NCBI GenBank assembly: GCA_011503125.2
Contig: WWBZ02000082.1
Span: 1,922,001 to 1,986,000, forward strand
Length of the DNA stretch: 64,000 bases
Direction: 5' to 3'
Source of the DNA: Botryosphaeria dothidea
Lineage: Eukaryota; Ascomycota; Dothideomycetes; Botryosphaeriales; Botryosphaeriaceae
Part shown: positions 43,083-55,120 of the stretch, in pieces
Numbering within the stretch: the first letter of the stretch is position 1
How the letters are laid out: each line of letters opens with the position of its first letter
Notes under the pieces: generated by a model
Told to the model about the DNA's origin: nothing
The model's input: only the letters and a program-made list of their open reading frames with translations
Database searches by the model: none
Translations under genes and position numbers: made by a program

Positions 43083-44291
43083 GCTTGAATGTGAAAACGA
43101 AAGACTTTTTGGAAAGATCGTAGGGAAGGCCGAGCTCCAACAGCTTCAACCCAGCAGCAACGAGAAAGAAGGACAAGCAAAGCCCCTTGAAAGTAGAGGC
43201 TGGGAGGAGGACCAGGGGAACATCATATAACGAAAGTCAAGTACCCCAGATGTTTCGTTTCTTTCCGGCCGTGTCCGGGAGATCGTCTGACGCCACGACC
43301 GGCTGATCCAGCTCCATCGTCCTTAGATCTGCATTGAATAATTTGCTTGGGGGTGCATGGACGGAACAAGCTTCACGGCTGCGAAAACGGCGCACAGTGA
43401 CGGATTGGTGATTCGGGTTGGTGGGGTGGTTAAGGTTGTGGTACCTGGCAGGGCGAGCACCGGGGGGCGGCCCCTGCTTATCAACATCCCAGCAAGCAGC
43501 TTGCTCCTGCCTAAAATAAGCAGACGACAGAGTCAGGGAAGACGGGGTCGTTCTGCAAATCCAACCTCCTTGTTGCACACCGAACTCACTTTTATCCGCA
43601 GCTGTGCCCTCCTGCGGACGTTCTCCGTCCGCCTACCCCTCACGCACGTCAGTGTGCCATGCTTCAATATTACCTGCGGTGCTCCGTGTACCACCTGTCA
43701 TGCCAGACAGACAACGCCACCATGTGATAAGTTAAGCAGCCACATGTTCCGCAGAACACTTGTAGACACAGCAGCTCCGGTAGTCAATCCTTACTGCTTC
43801 AACTAGTAGACTGATCGGGACCGTGCTCGATCCGAAACATTCACTATCTGTCCGGGCGCCTTTAGCATGAACCATGGACAGGCCTAACGACCGCAACTGC
43901 TTCTCGAGATTTTGGGTATTTCCTGCTCTATTATGACCGAACCTGCTTCGCAATGAGCCTGAGGTGAAGATAATTCTGAACGGGGTATATCAAGCCATAA
44001 TAGCAATGGCAATCCTGCCATGTCCGCTTTCCCCGTCTCGCTCGCTATGCTTTAGCTCAAAGTATATGCCAAAAGGAAAATAAGGAGAACCGTGCCATGC
44101 CGCGCCAGACGTTCATGTATGCATCATCATGAAGAGCTAGTACCCCGGGCATGCCGGAAACGGAAGTATTGACTCCAGCCATGAAATGTAGGTAATACTT
44201 CCCGCGCGCGAATCGATCGACTTGCCAGCCGATGCTTTTTACTGCCGTCAATAACATTAGGAAACAGAAAACCCACCGCTTCGTCACTTTC
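43083..44291. other. Intergenic region between GH47 and scc2
   Basis: 1.2 kb between the GH47 start and the scc2 stop (both minus). It must hold the GH47 promoter. No convincing gene, repeat or RNA seen. Confidence 0.5.
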
Positions 44292-47200
44292 TCACTCCCA
44301 AACCGCAGCTTCCTCCTCTCGACTACCACTCGAGCCTCTGGAACCCCTTCTACCTTTGGCGCCCTTAGGTTTGCCTGACAGCCTGCCCTTCCGCTTCTTG
44401 GGCGTACCAGAGGCACCCATAGAGCCCTTGCGCTTGCGACCACGTGGACCAGTGCCACCTGGTGTCTGGCTACTGCGGCTCTCCTCTTCATCATCCGGAG
44501 TGTCGTACCCTGCCGCCCTCGCCACCAACTCGGCTTCCTCGTCATCTTCTGAGCCAACCTTGAGCTCGTTGTCGATCGACAGCAACTCGGCAAACGCTTT
44601 GCACTGCGCTACCATTGCGTCGTTACTGGAGAGAGAATCCATGAGCCCAAGCATCTTCTCCCAGTATTTGTCGGGTACGATGAAAGGTTGTCGTGAGGGA
44701 GCTTTGTTGAGATCCTTGATGGTCGGCTTGTGGCCGCTCTTGCCACCTTCACGCTGCTTTTGAAGACCCCAAAGACGGCGAAGGTATGTACGTGTTTCCC
44801 AGACCATTGTCAGGACGATTGAAGCCACAGCAAGATGCCTAAGACGCTCAGGAGCGACGTCTAGAGAGTTGTCTTTTGTCTCACCATTGAGAAAAGACTC
44901 CTGAGTTGGGAGCTGCAGCTGCAACGGAGGGAATTGCTCCATAGATTGAGCCATGGCCTGCTGCATCATTGGATCAGATGTCTCAATGGAGGTTGCAACT
45001 TGCGGTGGAGCCGCAGGCTCGTCTAGCCGAACCTTAAGGACTTCCAGCTCAATGGCGTGGGCGACGGGTGTTCCGGTATTCGTCACGATCTTCTCCATGT
45101 TCGAGATGAGAGCAAGCAGCTCGTCAACGCGAACGTAATCGAAGAAGGCCAAGTTCTCTAAGCAGAAGCGTGTGTAAAGCAAGTGAGACGGGACTTCTTC
45201 TGACGTGTCAAGCTTTGAGAAGTCGAAGTCGGCCTTTGATGATAAGTTCAGTAAAAACTTCTTACGAACCTTGCCATTGCCCGTCTTGAGCACTTCGAAC
45301 AATGAACGTAACTTAGGCGCGAAGGGCTGTGTAGTTGCACCATGGGTGTCGTTGAAAATCTCCTGCTGGTACGTGAATGCTTGTTGACATGCCTTCATGT
45401 ACTCCTTTTCGAACATGCTCTCATGCTTCTGGTGAAGTGTCCTGTGTTCCTGGAAGGCAAGGTTTGCAATGAAAGGATTTGCAGATGTTTCGAGAGCAAC
45501 GAGAGCCGGTCCGCATTCCTTTGGGTGAACAAGCCCTTGGCGGTTGATACTGGCAATGACCTGTGCGGCTGTCATTGCAAGTTCCTCCGCGGGTTCCAGC
45601 GCTATGCGAACGATGTGTTGCAAGAAACGCTGAGCAATGCCACTGCAAGCTCCGTCATCGTCGCTTGCGATCAAAGAAACTTCAAGGCGCTCGGAACCGC
45701 GAGCAGCACCCTGCCCCACCTTGATCTGGGCGCCAGACTCAGACTTGGCCTCCTGTTTCGCGAAGAAGGTCTTGAATGCAGACAAAACAATCTGCTCCAG
45801 CTTTGTTTCCCGGTTGTGGAAAACCAGCTCGAAAGCGGTAGTGACGTCGGCGCGAAGGAACTGGATGGGCCAACTCTGGCAGATCATGCCAATACTTTCA
45901 AAAGCCATCTCTCTGAGAGTATGCGGATGTTTCTGGCGAGTGAATGGCCTGATGACATCGACGATGAGACTGGCGACAGAGCTGCCCTTCCACCACGGGA
46001 ACTTTTCCTTGAACGCTGCTATTTGAGGGTGGAAGTTGCAACTTTTCCCGAAGTAGCCAGCGATCATCATGTATCGCTTAACTCTATTTTGGGCTTGGGC
46101 CGCCTGCTGAGTCTCTTCGCTGAAATTAGCGTCTTTGCTCGCGTACACACCGTTGATGACCGAAATTGTTAGTCGGACCAGCCGTTCCGTGTTCTGAAGG
46201 ACTCCATCGATGATCCAAAGGCACTGGGCAACCTCGTTGAGTTCCATCTTGCCAAGCTTTGAAACACTCGACAGCAGAGCATCTTGGACTGCTTTGAGGA
46301 AAGTGTGCTGGAGTGTGGAGAGCGAAGGCAATGTGTGGCGGAAAATAACGATTACTGAGCGATAGATCAGCAGATCATCCGTGTTTGAAAGGTTCTGGAC
46401 GTAGGGCTGCAACAGCTGCAATTGATCGCCCGTGAACAGCTTCGGATTGGCCCTTGCGAAAACGGTCAAGGTCTGCAGGATATTTTGCTGAGAGGGGTTC
46501 TCGGGCAGCTCTGTGCTGTCGATGACGCCGTCAAACATGAGAGCGACCATGCTCTTGCAGACGTTCAAATTAGCCGTGCTGTTCTTCGATTCAGGGGACA
46601 GCACATTCTCCAAGAGTGCGTCGAGCACCGGAAGAACGCTCTCGCCACGCTGCACAGTCTTGATGATGAGAGTAACCTGGTTTTGAAGAAGCAGCTTAGA
46701 CTGAGCTCGTTCCATCTTGTTGGCCGCATGGAAGGGTGTGAACCAGATCTCCTCGAAGGTTGTCCTTGCCAGCTCGGAAACACCGTCATCAGCATCCCGA
46801 ACACGTAGTAAAAGCGCTTCGGCAATAGCAGTCTTGACATCTTTCGACTCGTTTCTGAGGTAAATGTCCTTGAGAAGCTTCATGGCACGTTTTCGAACGC
46901 CAACTGCAGCGTCTTGGGCTCGGGCAATGATCCTGTCGGTGACCTCGTGTTCCAACGAGGGCTTGAACTGAAGGCATTTTGCGAGAAGGCCAAGCGCAGA
47001 ATCTCTAACGAGAGGAGACTGATCAGAGGCGCAGCGAAGAATCTGGTTGATGATATAGTTGCCATTCCTGAGAATGGAAGGGTCCTTTTCCAGAAGCTGG
47101 ACCACACTCTTTAAACTCTTGCTCTTGACTGTTGCTTGGTCGCTAGCCATGGCGCTCAAGAGAATGCCAAACATTCGCTTGAATGCCTTGCAGAAAGGAA

Positions 47201-50200
47201 GCCGAAGCGCGATAATCGAGCCGGCGAGATTACCCTGGGATGTGGTGAGCCTCTCGAAATCGAACTCCTGTTCCAGCCACTTCGGGTCGAGGATCATGTT
47301 TCTCAGCTGAACTGCAAGTGTTCCGCGCATATTGTCATCGTCATCCTTGTCGAGGAACGAATGCACTTCTTTGGCCCATTGAGTTACATGGTAACCCTGG
47401 GCGCTCTGCAGTTGAGGATCATTCAGGTCCCGAGCATGGAGATACTCTAGAACAACGCGGTACGGACCATCGAACTCGAGGAGGTCGACATCTTCGAACT
47501 TCTCATCCAGAATGTCCTCAGCTATGTTGACAAGCTTCCTGGAGAGCTCGGACTCCGAGGTGTCAATGCTTCTGACAGCACCTTTCACGTGAAGTTGTAA
47601 GTCCAATATGCCGGATCCCATCAAACCCATCAGATCTAGAGCCATGTTCTTGGCTGGTGCTGCGCTCTTATCATTTTCGGCAAGGCCAATCATGTTCGAT
47701 AGCAGCGCCCGCAAAAGAAGCTCTGCAGCTGGCCAGTCAGGAGATCCAAGGACACTGAGGAAATCTTCGGTGAAGATGTCTAGTAGGTTGCGGTACGGCT
47801 GATCTCCAGTTTTCGTAGCTGTCATAGCCCGTTGCACCATAAAATTGACAAGGTACCGCGTGCTTTTCTGTGCATCCTCGAAGAGAGGCTTCATAACACT
47901 GTTCAACTCTCCAATAAGGTCTTCTCGGTCCATTTGTGAGGCCTCATGCATGTCAATAATCCCTGACGGGTCAGCAGGAGGGGTACGAGCGCCGTTCTGA
48001 GACGCGTTATCGTCATCGTCAATGTCGTCCAACCGCAAGCCCTGGACATCCTTGTGAGTATCTTTGATCGACCGCGTAGCACTGGTCTGAATGAGACGCA
48101 TCAAAAGTGCCGACACAAGTTGAATCGGTTTGCCGTCAAGCATCTTGAACTGCCGAGCACTTTGGCGGGTTACAGGCAACTTTTCCAAGGACGTCAGAAT
48201 CTCATCGAAGATAAAGGTCCTTTGATCAGGATAGCGAGCAAAGATCTTGGCCAGTACGTCCATTGCGATCCTACGAATGGCCTCGCATTTCTGGATGCCA
48301 AGCGCAGAATCTTTCTCCGTGGGAGCATTTTCAACGAAAATAAGAGTGGTTGATAGGAATTCGACTGAATTAACCGCACTGTCAGACACGTCGACCTTGA
48401 CGATCATCTCGGACAAAAGTCTCAGGACCTTCCCGGCCATTTGCAGGAGAGAAGTAAGCGGTTTCCTTTGGGCAGAAAGTATCTTGAAGGATAGGCTGTT
48501 GGATTCCGAATTACGCGCCTCGATGACAGGGATCATGCACGTTTCCAATACATGCTTTAGAGCTTCGAGGATGTTGGAAAGTACTTCTTCGGAGTAGAGC
48601 TGTTTTTCCTCGCGTCCAGCTGTCATGATCCTGAGCAATATTCTGGCGGCTTGGAGTCCGTGCTCGGCCCTGTTCAGACGGCCAACCCACTCCTCGATAT
48701 CGCCCTCTGACCAATCCTCGCCGAGGGTGACGGACAGACTCGTCACGCCGCCGATCGCACCCTCACACAGCTTCTGCAGGCGACTGAGGTTATCCGCGGG
48801 AATGCTTCCAAAAGCCTTTGCCGAGATGACCTTGTATAACGCGGAATCGAGCCGAAACTGAACATGCGGAGTAAGGACAGGAAGCTCACTGTCCCCAACA
48901 TGGTTAGGGACGAAAAACTTAGCGGCGTCCGATGAAATGTTGCCGGAAGTGTCGGGTTGGAGCTGATCCTCAGCTTCAAAGATATCTGCAATCAAGTTCT
49001 GCAAATTCATCACAGCCGCTTCAATCTTCTGTCTTTGGTCGATACTCATGGTCGGTACCGCGCCATCGTCGTCATCCCGCTTGCGCTTCTTAGACAGCCC
49101 ATCTTCTCCAGCAAGAACACGCGCGTCGATATCAGGGTAAGCTTGGTAGTCGTCCTTTTGCGAGGAAGGAGGCAATCCGAGAAGAACGACAGACGCCCCG
49201 CTGAGCCTCTCTTGAGAAGCTCGGGAAAGGGGCATGTCATCATCAACTGGCTGCTGCTTGATCTGAGCTTGGACGCTAGGTTGTGGTCTTATTTCGACAA
49301 CAGGTTGAGGCTTAACCTCAACTCTGGCCTGCGGTGGCCTAACGTCGGAGTCGGGCTGTTTGGCCTTCTGCTGTAAGCTTTTCACCGGGACGACGACCGC
49401 AACCTTGGCATTCAGGTTGGCCGAGGAATTGTTCTGCTGGAGAGCATGTGTGGTCGGTTGTTCGGTCTTGATAGGAGTACTCAATGACTCGTCCTGTCTA
49501 ACCGGCTGTTGTGGAGTTTCTAACGGCGTTTGAGATTGACGGGAGGGAACCTGAGGGCGTCGCGGTGTCTGGTCATGTTGCCGAGATTGGGGCCCTTCGG
49601 AGCGTTTCGGGGTGACCTTGGTTTTCGAGGGAGGAGGTGAAGGAGGAGTCGGATACCTAAAGGCGATGTTTGTGCTCTTCAGCACCATATTCGAGAAAGC
49701 ACCAAGGCGTGGTGGCTGAGCCTTTTGCGAAGCGCCGTTCGAGTCGTTCGGCGTGGACTGTCCTTGACTAGGGCGCTTGAACTTGCTGAGGTGTAGTAGG
49801 TCAGGAAAAGCTCGCACGGTAGGGCCTAGAAGATCTTGACTTACTACTCGGTCAGCTCCTTCGGCCTCAACAGCCGCTGTAGGTCCTGTAGGGTTTGCTG
49901 CAAACGGTATGAGGTGCTCTGCGGGTTGGAAGATGCCTCTGCATTCAGTGACTCCAGGCCCCTTCTTGCCTTTTGCCGCTCCTCAGTGTGTGTAAAGACG
50001 GTGTTGGGCGCTCGAGGAAAGGTCGAGGGAAAAGGGACGATGTCTATGAGGTTATTAGATGCAGTGCACTGAGCGTGCATTGAAGGTGCGCGTGGACATC
50101 ATCTGCTTCACAGAGTGGTGCGCAGCAGTTGTGCACATTCGGCAGGTGCGCCTTCCCAGAGCTGTACAGCTCGGTGATGGGCTGCGGGACCAAAGTGGAA

Positions 50201-50356
50201 TGACGTACCAGGATCGAAGGGAGTAATGGAACACAGAGGAGAGTACTGGAGAGCATCGTCTACAGTTGGAAGCCGGGGCCGCATAGGAAGACTCATTGCG
50301 TTGTTTGACGGCCAAATGCCGTTTGCACCGTTCCCGGCGCCGCTCGCGGGATCCAT
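44292..50356 (-). CDS. mis4: Cohesin loading factor Scc2/Mis4 (NIPBL family)
   Basis: Scc2/Mis4 loads cohesin onto chromatin together with Scc4/Ssl3. Exons are 50209-50356, 49845-50043 and 44292-49785 (1946 aa). The short N-terminal exons are easily missed: they encode DALQYSPLCSITPFDP joined to DIVPFPSTFPRAP, and LRPKELTEYKFKRPSQGQST across the second intron (branch CTGAC). A Pro/Gln-rich unstructured region follows, then the HEAT-repeat hook: SVVQLLEKDPSILRNGNYII, SDQSPLVRDSALGLLAKC, AVGVRKRAMKLLKDIY and the conserved Scc2 C-terminal block (CENLAFFDYVRVDELLALIS). The C-terminus is Lys/Arg/Gly-rich and nuclear-like. Length and motif order fit the family. Confidence 0.95.
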
Positions 50357-50963
50357 AGCTGTTCACTCTAGGCGGTAACTGCAATTAACGAGCCAGGCCT
50401 CGCGAACAGGGGTTGTGAGTGTGTCCGCAGGGGGAGGGGGCCGGATGAGAGAACCGCCAAGCTTTATGCGCTGCATTCGTGGTGTTGGTGGAGTGCGCGA
50501 GACAAAGGCATCGGAGGTGGACGGCGGAGGTGTTGCGGCGCGCGAGGGCTGAAGACGGGTCGGGCAATTACGACGCGTATCCGATGGCCATGACGAGGAC
50601 GAGCGAGTGGCGCGGCGGGCAGCGAGGCGTGAGATGGCGAGAAGGGTCTACGCAAGCCGGCGCTTGAGCAGTGGTGCGCGGCGGAGTTAGATGGAGATGG
50701 CCCTGGTGAACCACCCAACGCGAACGCGCGACTAGCCGTAGGGCTGAGACACGCCCATTGCCATCAGTTGGCTTTCCCGCCATAGAAATACCGGCCATGA
50801 ATAAATTTCGCGCGGCCAGGATCCCTGCCATCGGGGAAAATCCTCAGATCTCCGCCGCTCATCTCCAACACCACCCAAGACTTTTTTTCGCGATACCCTC
50901 GAAGAGCTCGTCCATTCTCCCAGATTCTCCGTAGTCGCCTCTCCACTATCTCCTCATCTCACC
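50357..50963. promoter_or_regulatory. Shared divergent promoter, scc2 / rpa12
   Basis: 607 bp between divergent starts. Contains the ACGCGT core at 50573 and pyrimidine-rich tracts before the rpa12 ATG (about 50900-50960). No TATA box seen. Confidence 0.5.
50573..50578. promoter_or_regulatory. ACGCGT (MCB core) in scc2/rpa12 promoter
   Basis: An exact MluI-cell-cycle-box core 217 bp upstream of the scc2 start. MCB sites drive G1/S genes in yeasts; a single hexamer is weak evidence. Confidence 0.25.
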
Positions 50964-51623
50964 ATGTCGGCCATCGGTTCGCTCGTCTTCTGCACCGACT
51001 GCGGTAACCTTCTAGATGGCAGCTCCGGCGACTCGAAAGCTACTTTGGTTTGCGACGCCTGCGGTTGCTTCTTGTAGAGGTGTGTTTTCCTGCTCCGTTT
51101 TGGTGCCGCGCAAGTGCGCCCGGTATTTTCTGCCTCAGCTCGTCAGCCCAAATGTCCCCAAGAGATTTTCCACCGTGGTCTCCACGCACCTCACCTCGCG
51201 AGCCTGTTGCCCCACGCTTCACCTTTCCTTGCTCTTTCACTTCGCTTCCTTCATTCTGTCGTGTCTCACCTGAGCGGCACTATTGGAATTGGTGAGCTCA
51301 CACGTGTCGTAGATACTGCCGCGAAGACCATCGTGACGCACTCGAAGGCATCGGCGTTCCCCTCTTCTCTCCGCGACAAGCGTTCCGAAGTCCAGAATCC
51401 TCACCGAGGACGATATGCAGACGGATGCCATTATTAGGCAGACGTGTGAGAAGTGTGGCAGGGAAGAGGTCAGGTATTATACACAGCAGCTGCGTAGTGC
51501 AGACGAAGGAAGCACGGTCTTCTATACCTGCGAGTGTGGTCACAAGTACGGCGCCCGCAACTGCCTTGTCGTTGTCCTTGTATGCATACTGACGTGGATG
51601 GCAGGTGGAACACGAACAACTAA
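50964..51623 (+). pseudogene. rpa12: RNA polymerase I subunit Rpa12, frame-disrupted as sequenced
   Basis: Rpa12/A12.2 is the RNA polymerase I subunit for RNA cleavage and elongation, with two zinc ribbons. The N-ribbon (MSAIGSLVFCTDCGNLLD, then VCDACG) is at 50964-51073, the middle (TAAKTIVTHSKASAFPSSL, RDKRSEVQ) at about 51312-51395, and the TFIIS-like C-ribbon (CEKCGREEVRYYT, then LRSADEGSTVFYTCECGHK) from 51400. An intron 51546-51604 gives the conserved ending GHKWNTNN, stop 51621-51623. Two problems exist. An in-frame TAG at 51075-51077 interrupts exon 1 before a GTGTGT donor, and one extra base at 51396-51399 shifts the frame between RSEVQ and LTEDD. A GTAGAG-to-TGAG intron (51074-51274) avoids the first at the cost of 12 extra residues. 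No acceptable intron fixes the second. It may be an assembly error or true decay. Confidence 0.75.
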
Positions 51624-51802
51624 AACATGTTCTTTCCGTTGTTTGGCTCATTCATTGGTATCATGCTTTCATATATATATACGGTGTTTTCCACGAGGAC
51701 CACCCAGCGATATACCCTCTCCCATTGAATACTTTTTCCTCTAGACCGCCCATCCAAAACGCCAATACACAATGTGCTCTCTAGACGCAGGGTTTGCGTG
51801 TT

Positions 51803-52879
51803 CTAAGCAACGACTGCCTCGTCCTTACCGGGCACAATGGCGTACTCGATTTGGCCGCTCTTCTCGAACTCAGCCATGTCAAGCGCGACGATAATACTGT
51901 CCCGAACGACCTGCTCAGGGTCATTTACAAACTTCTTCAACGTCTCTTCCACTCCCTCCTCGTCACCAAGGCTACCGAGAGCCTCAGCAGCCTCATGGCG
52001 GACCATGCCAGCTTCCTTGGTGTCAGCCAGAGTCTCAGTCAGAGCCGGGATCGAGGCAGGGTGGCACAGCTGCCCAAAGACAAAGGCAACCTCGTGGCGG
52101 AAGAGCGCAGAAGAGTCGTGCAGACCCTTGGCGAGGGCATTAATGGCGGGCACAGCGGTGGGAAGGTCGGGAGGCGAAGCGAGGTCGCGGAGGGCGAACA
52201 TAGCGCGGTAACGCTTGAAGAGAGGCAGCCGAGTGTCCATCAGCGTCTTCTCGAGCTCCTCAATCGAGGGCTGCTGTGACTCCTGCGGCATCGGAGGAGC
52301 GGGGTCGATGGATGCGAAGTCGCTAGAAAGCTCGTTTAGCCCAACTCGAATGACCGCTCATGATGTGACACCACCATACCTCTGCCTGAGCTTCTCAGCC
52401 TGCCTCTCGGGCGAGTGCTCCCACTCAATCCTTGCAATAGCGATGTCGCACGTCTCGGTGATAACGTCCAGCTCGTCGGGCGCGTCCCTCAGACGGCGCA
52501 GGAGCTCCAGGCTCTCCTCGTAGCCCAGAGCGCCCAGGGCCTCGGCGGCCTCGTGGCGGCACATAGCATCCTCCTGCTTATCCTCGAGCACGGCGCGCAG
52601 GTAGGGCACCGAGTGCGGGTTGCGCGACTGGCCAAGGCAGTAGGCCAGCTCGTGCTTGAGCAGGGCCGACGACGAGCTGAAGCCCGCGGCGATGGCGTCG
52701 ATGGCCTGCAGCACCTGCGGCGTGGCCGGCGTCTGGCACGCCAGGTGCTTGAGCGAGAAGAGCGCGCGGAAGCGGCGCGCCAGCGGCTCCGCCTCGGACA
52801 CCAGGGTTTTGCGCAGAGCGAGGACGGTGGCGTCGGGCGCGCTGGCGTCGTTGGGGGTGTCGATTGCTGCGGGTGCCAT
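51803..52879 (-). CDS. Deoxyhypusine hydroxylase (DOHH)
   Basis: A HEAT-repeat di-iron monooxygenase completing hypusine on eIF5A (Lia1 in yeast). Exons are 52380-52879 and 51803-52322 (339 aa, usual size). The four metal-binding His-Glu pairs in two symmetric halves are visible: HELAYCLGQ and HEAAEALGALG in the first, HEVAFVFGQ and HEAAEALGSLG in the second. Helical repeats ARRFRALFSLKHLA and FKRYRAMFALRDLA mirror each other. The GTATGG...TCTAG intron joins LRQ to SDFASIDPAPP, the conserved inter-domain linker. The gene is convergent with rpa12 and divergent from a surface-protein gene. Confidence 0.96.
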
Positions 52880-53744
52880 GGCGGTCTTGCTGTGAGGGAA
52901 AGTGTCAAAGGAGGGGAAGAAAGAGAAAAGGTTCAAGATCTGGTGGTGTGGTGATAAGATATGGCGGGGAGAGATTTTGGAAAATTTAGAGCACTGAGAT
53001 GGACGACCGATCCACGCGGGGTGGAGGGGTCGAGGCGGCATTGATTAATTCATTGCCGATTTCCCAGCGTGCTCTGTGGGTTAATGCGGCCGCGATATAA
53101 ATATACCCAGCTGCGGTTGCGGCCTCGGCGCTGTGGACATCGGAGATCGAAAGCGCCGACCTGCGCGCACCGGCGATCTACAGTTTATTTACCCTCTGAA
53201 CAACTCTAATCTTTCATAAATCCTCTCACAAGACTACTCCGCCTCATACATGCAATCTCATGCACGTCAGACATGATTCATCGAAGTGTAGAAGGCACAC
53301 GAGTAACGGCGACTCCGAAGCCCATCGATGCGGAAAATGGCTAATATATTCCCCTGATGCTACCCAACACGACTGAGATACGCCAGTGTAGTACAGGCGC
53401 TGGCTAAGACCAAGCTTGTGTAACAGAAGTGCACCACTGCAACAAAGCTGAGCAATCTATTGGATCTCGAATCAGCTAAACCCGCAAGGCAAACACAGGC
53501 ATCCTCGTATGAGGCTCGTGTACTAAGTGCCGTACAACAGCTACAGTGTCTTCGGATAGATGAGTTGTTCCAAAATGACAGTGAATGCCGAGGATGGGAG
53601 GTCGAGAGCCGTCCGATGGGGGCTGAAGGATCGTCTGCCTGCTTGGCATGGGATCTTGTGCCCTCATTTAAGAAACAGTAATTTCAAGACGCCGTCCGGC
53701 AGGTCTTCCGTATATTTCTCTTGCATAGGGCATCTCCAACAATC
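52880..53744. other. Divergent promoter region, DOHH / surface protein
   Basis: About 865 bp between divergent starts. A TATAAATATA-like tract lies near 53096. No gene was recognised. Confidence 0.5.
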
Positions 53745-54784
53745 ATGCAACAACACCTCTTGTACGGGACTTTACTGACGCTTCTGCTCAGGGGATCAAC
53801 GGCGGGTGAGCTCCGACTCCCTTTAGTCCAGTCGCGAATTCTCAATTATGAAACGGCCCCCAAGACATTGTTTACTAACTCGAAGGCTCAGCTGGAAACG
53901 CCCAACGCCAAATCCATGAGCAAGGAGACCCATATCCTCTCAATACTCTCTCAGGCCATGCAGCTCCATCATCAAAAGACGAGCCAATGGCGGCCGCTCC
54001 CCTCCGCGCTGCAATCGCATTTGATGCAATGACCACACCCGCCCCGGCCCCAAAGTTGAATGAGCGCTCCCCTGTGATATCTTACTGCGAGGAAGGGTGT
54101 ATCTCTCTCACGCGACCGGAGACCACAGTGATGCTCGACGCAGACATGGCCCGTTCTTTGGCTGCCGTAGTCACCGTCGGCCCTTCTTCACAAGTCTTGA
54201 GCGCAAACATGGCTGACGGCATGACTGTGGACGGGAGAGTGTACACCCGCGGAGACACTGAGCTGGTCAGCATGGACGGCGGCGCTGTTGTGAGCGTTGG
54301 TCAATACGGTCTTGTTGTGGATGGCGACAGTAACGGCGAACTGGGCCCCGAAGACTCGTTCATTGCATACCGTGCACAAGGAGCGGTGGGCGAAGGGGCG
54401 GCGTTTGAAGGAACGGCGGGTGGGAAGCACACGGCCGCTTCATACCCGTGGGATGGGATTATGGTGGGTGCGGAGACTCTCTGGGTTAACCAAGATGTTG
54501 CCGTGACGGTGGAAGGGGTGGTTGTGAGCGCAGTCGAGGCAGGGTTAGCGCTCAGTACGGTCGATGGCGACAACGCTGGTACTACTGTGGAGTGGTCGAC
54601 GATTACTTGGGATGTAGTTTCTACTGCTGCTGGCGCCTCGTCTACAGCAGACGCGATGTCTTCGCCATCTTCAACCACCTCTAACACCAGTTCATCTTCA
54701 GCGGCCAGCACCTGTCAGCTTGGAGGCATTGGCAGATGGACGATTTTGGGATTTGCCAGCGTACTGAGCTGGCTTGTGATATAG
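53745..54784 (+). CDS. Putative GPI-anchored surface protein, unknown function
   Basis: Exons are 53745-53805 and 53892-54784 (317 aa). The intron has a GTGAGC donor, a TACTAAC branch point and a CTCAG acceptor, and separates the signal peptide (MQQHLLYGTLLTLLLRGSTA) from the mature protein. The middle part is rich in Val, Asp, Gly and Thr with beta-strand-like alternation (MTVDGRVYTRGDTELV; GQYGLVVDGDSNGELG). The C-terminus has a Ser/Thr-rich stretch, then a hydrophobic tail ending WTILGFASVLSWLVI, consistent with a GPI attachment signal. One Cys lies early (ISYCEEGC) and one just before the tail. I know no family name; a cell-wall protein is inferred. Confidence 0.75.
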
Positions 54785-55120
54785 GCACATTCGCGCTTGA
54801 GGGGTATCATCATTCAACCTGTAAAAGAGTGTACATATCGTTGGTGAAGCATATCCTATAGAGGTCGGGGCGAAATGTTTAAAGTCATTGCCGTTTGTCT
54901 GCAGGAAACTAGCGCGGAAAGCGGCTACGACTGAGAGGCTATCGGAGGTCGGCACTTCTAATACAGCCTTCGGGATCTGCAGCGGAGCGTCACTGCCGAG
55001 CGGACGGGGCAAAAGGCCAGCCATGCGGGATGCCGGAGTTTGCGACGGACAGTCCACTCAGGCGCGCTGATTTCAAGGCTGCGGCCCTCCCTCTCGTAAT
55101 GGTGCATCCCAGCAGCTCCC
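54785..55120. other. Intergenic region
   Basis: 336 bp between tandem plus-strand genes, presumably the promoter of the hemerythrin-like gene. Nothing distinctive. Confidence 0.5.

Noticed and set aside
49801..49830. Start of scc2 at GTG near 49817
   Set aside because: The segment lies inside an intron; upstream exons with ATG at 50356 give the conserved N-terminus and a better acceptor at 49786.
51391..51421. 31-nt GT-AG intron repairing rpa12
   Set aside because: It would restore frame but is well below the minimum intron length in such fungi and would remove conserved residues (LTEDDMQ).
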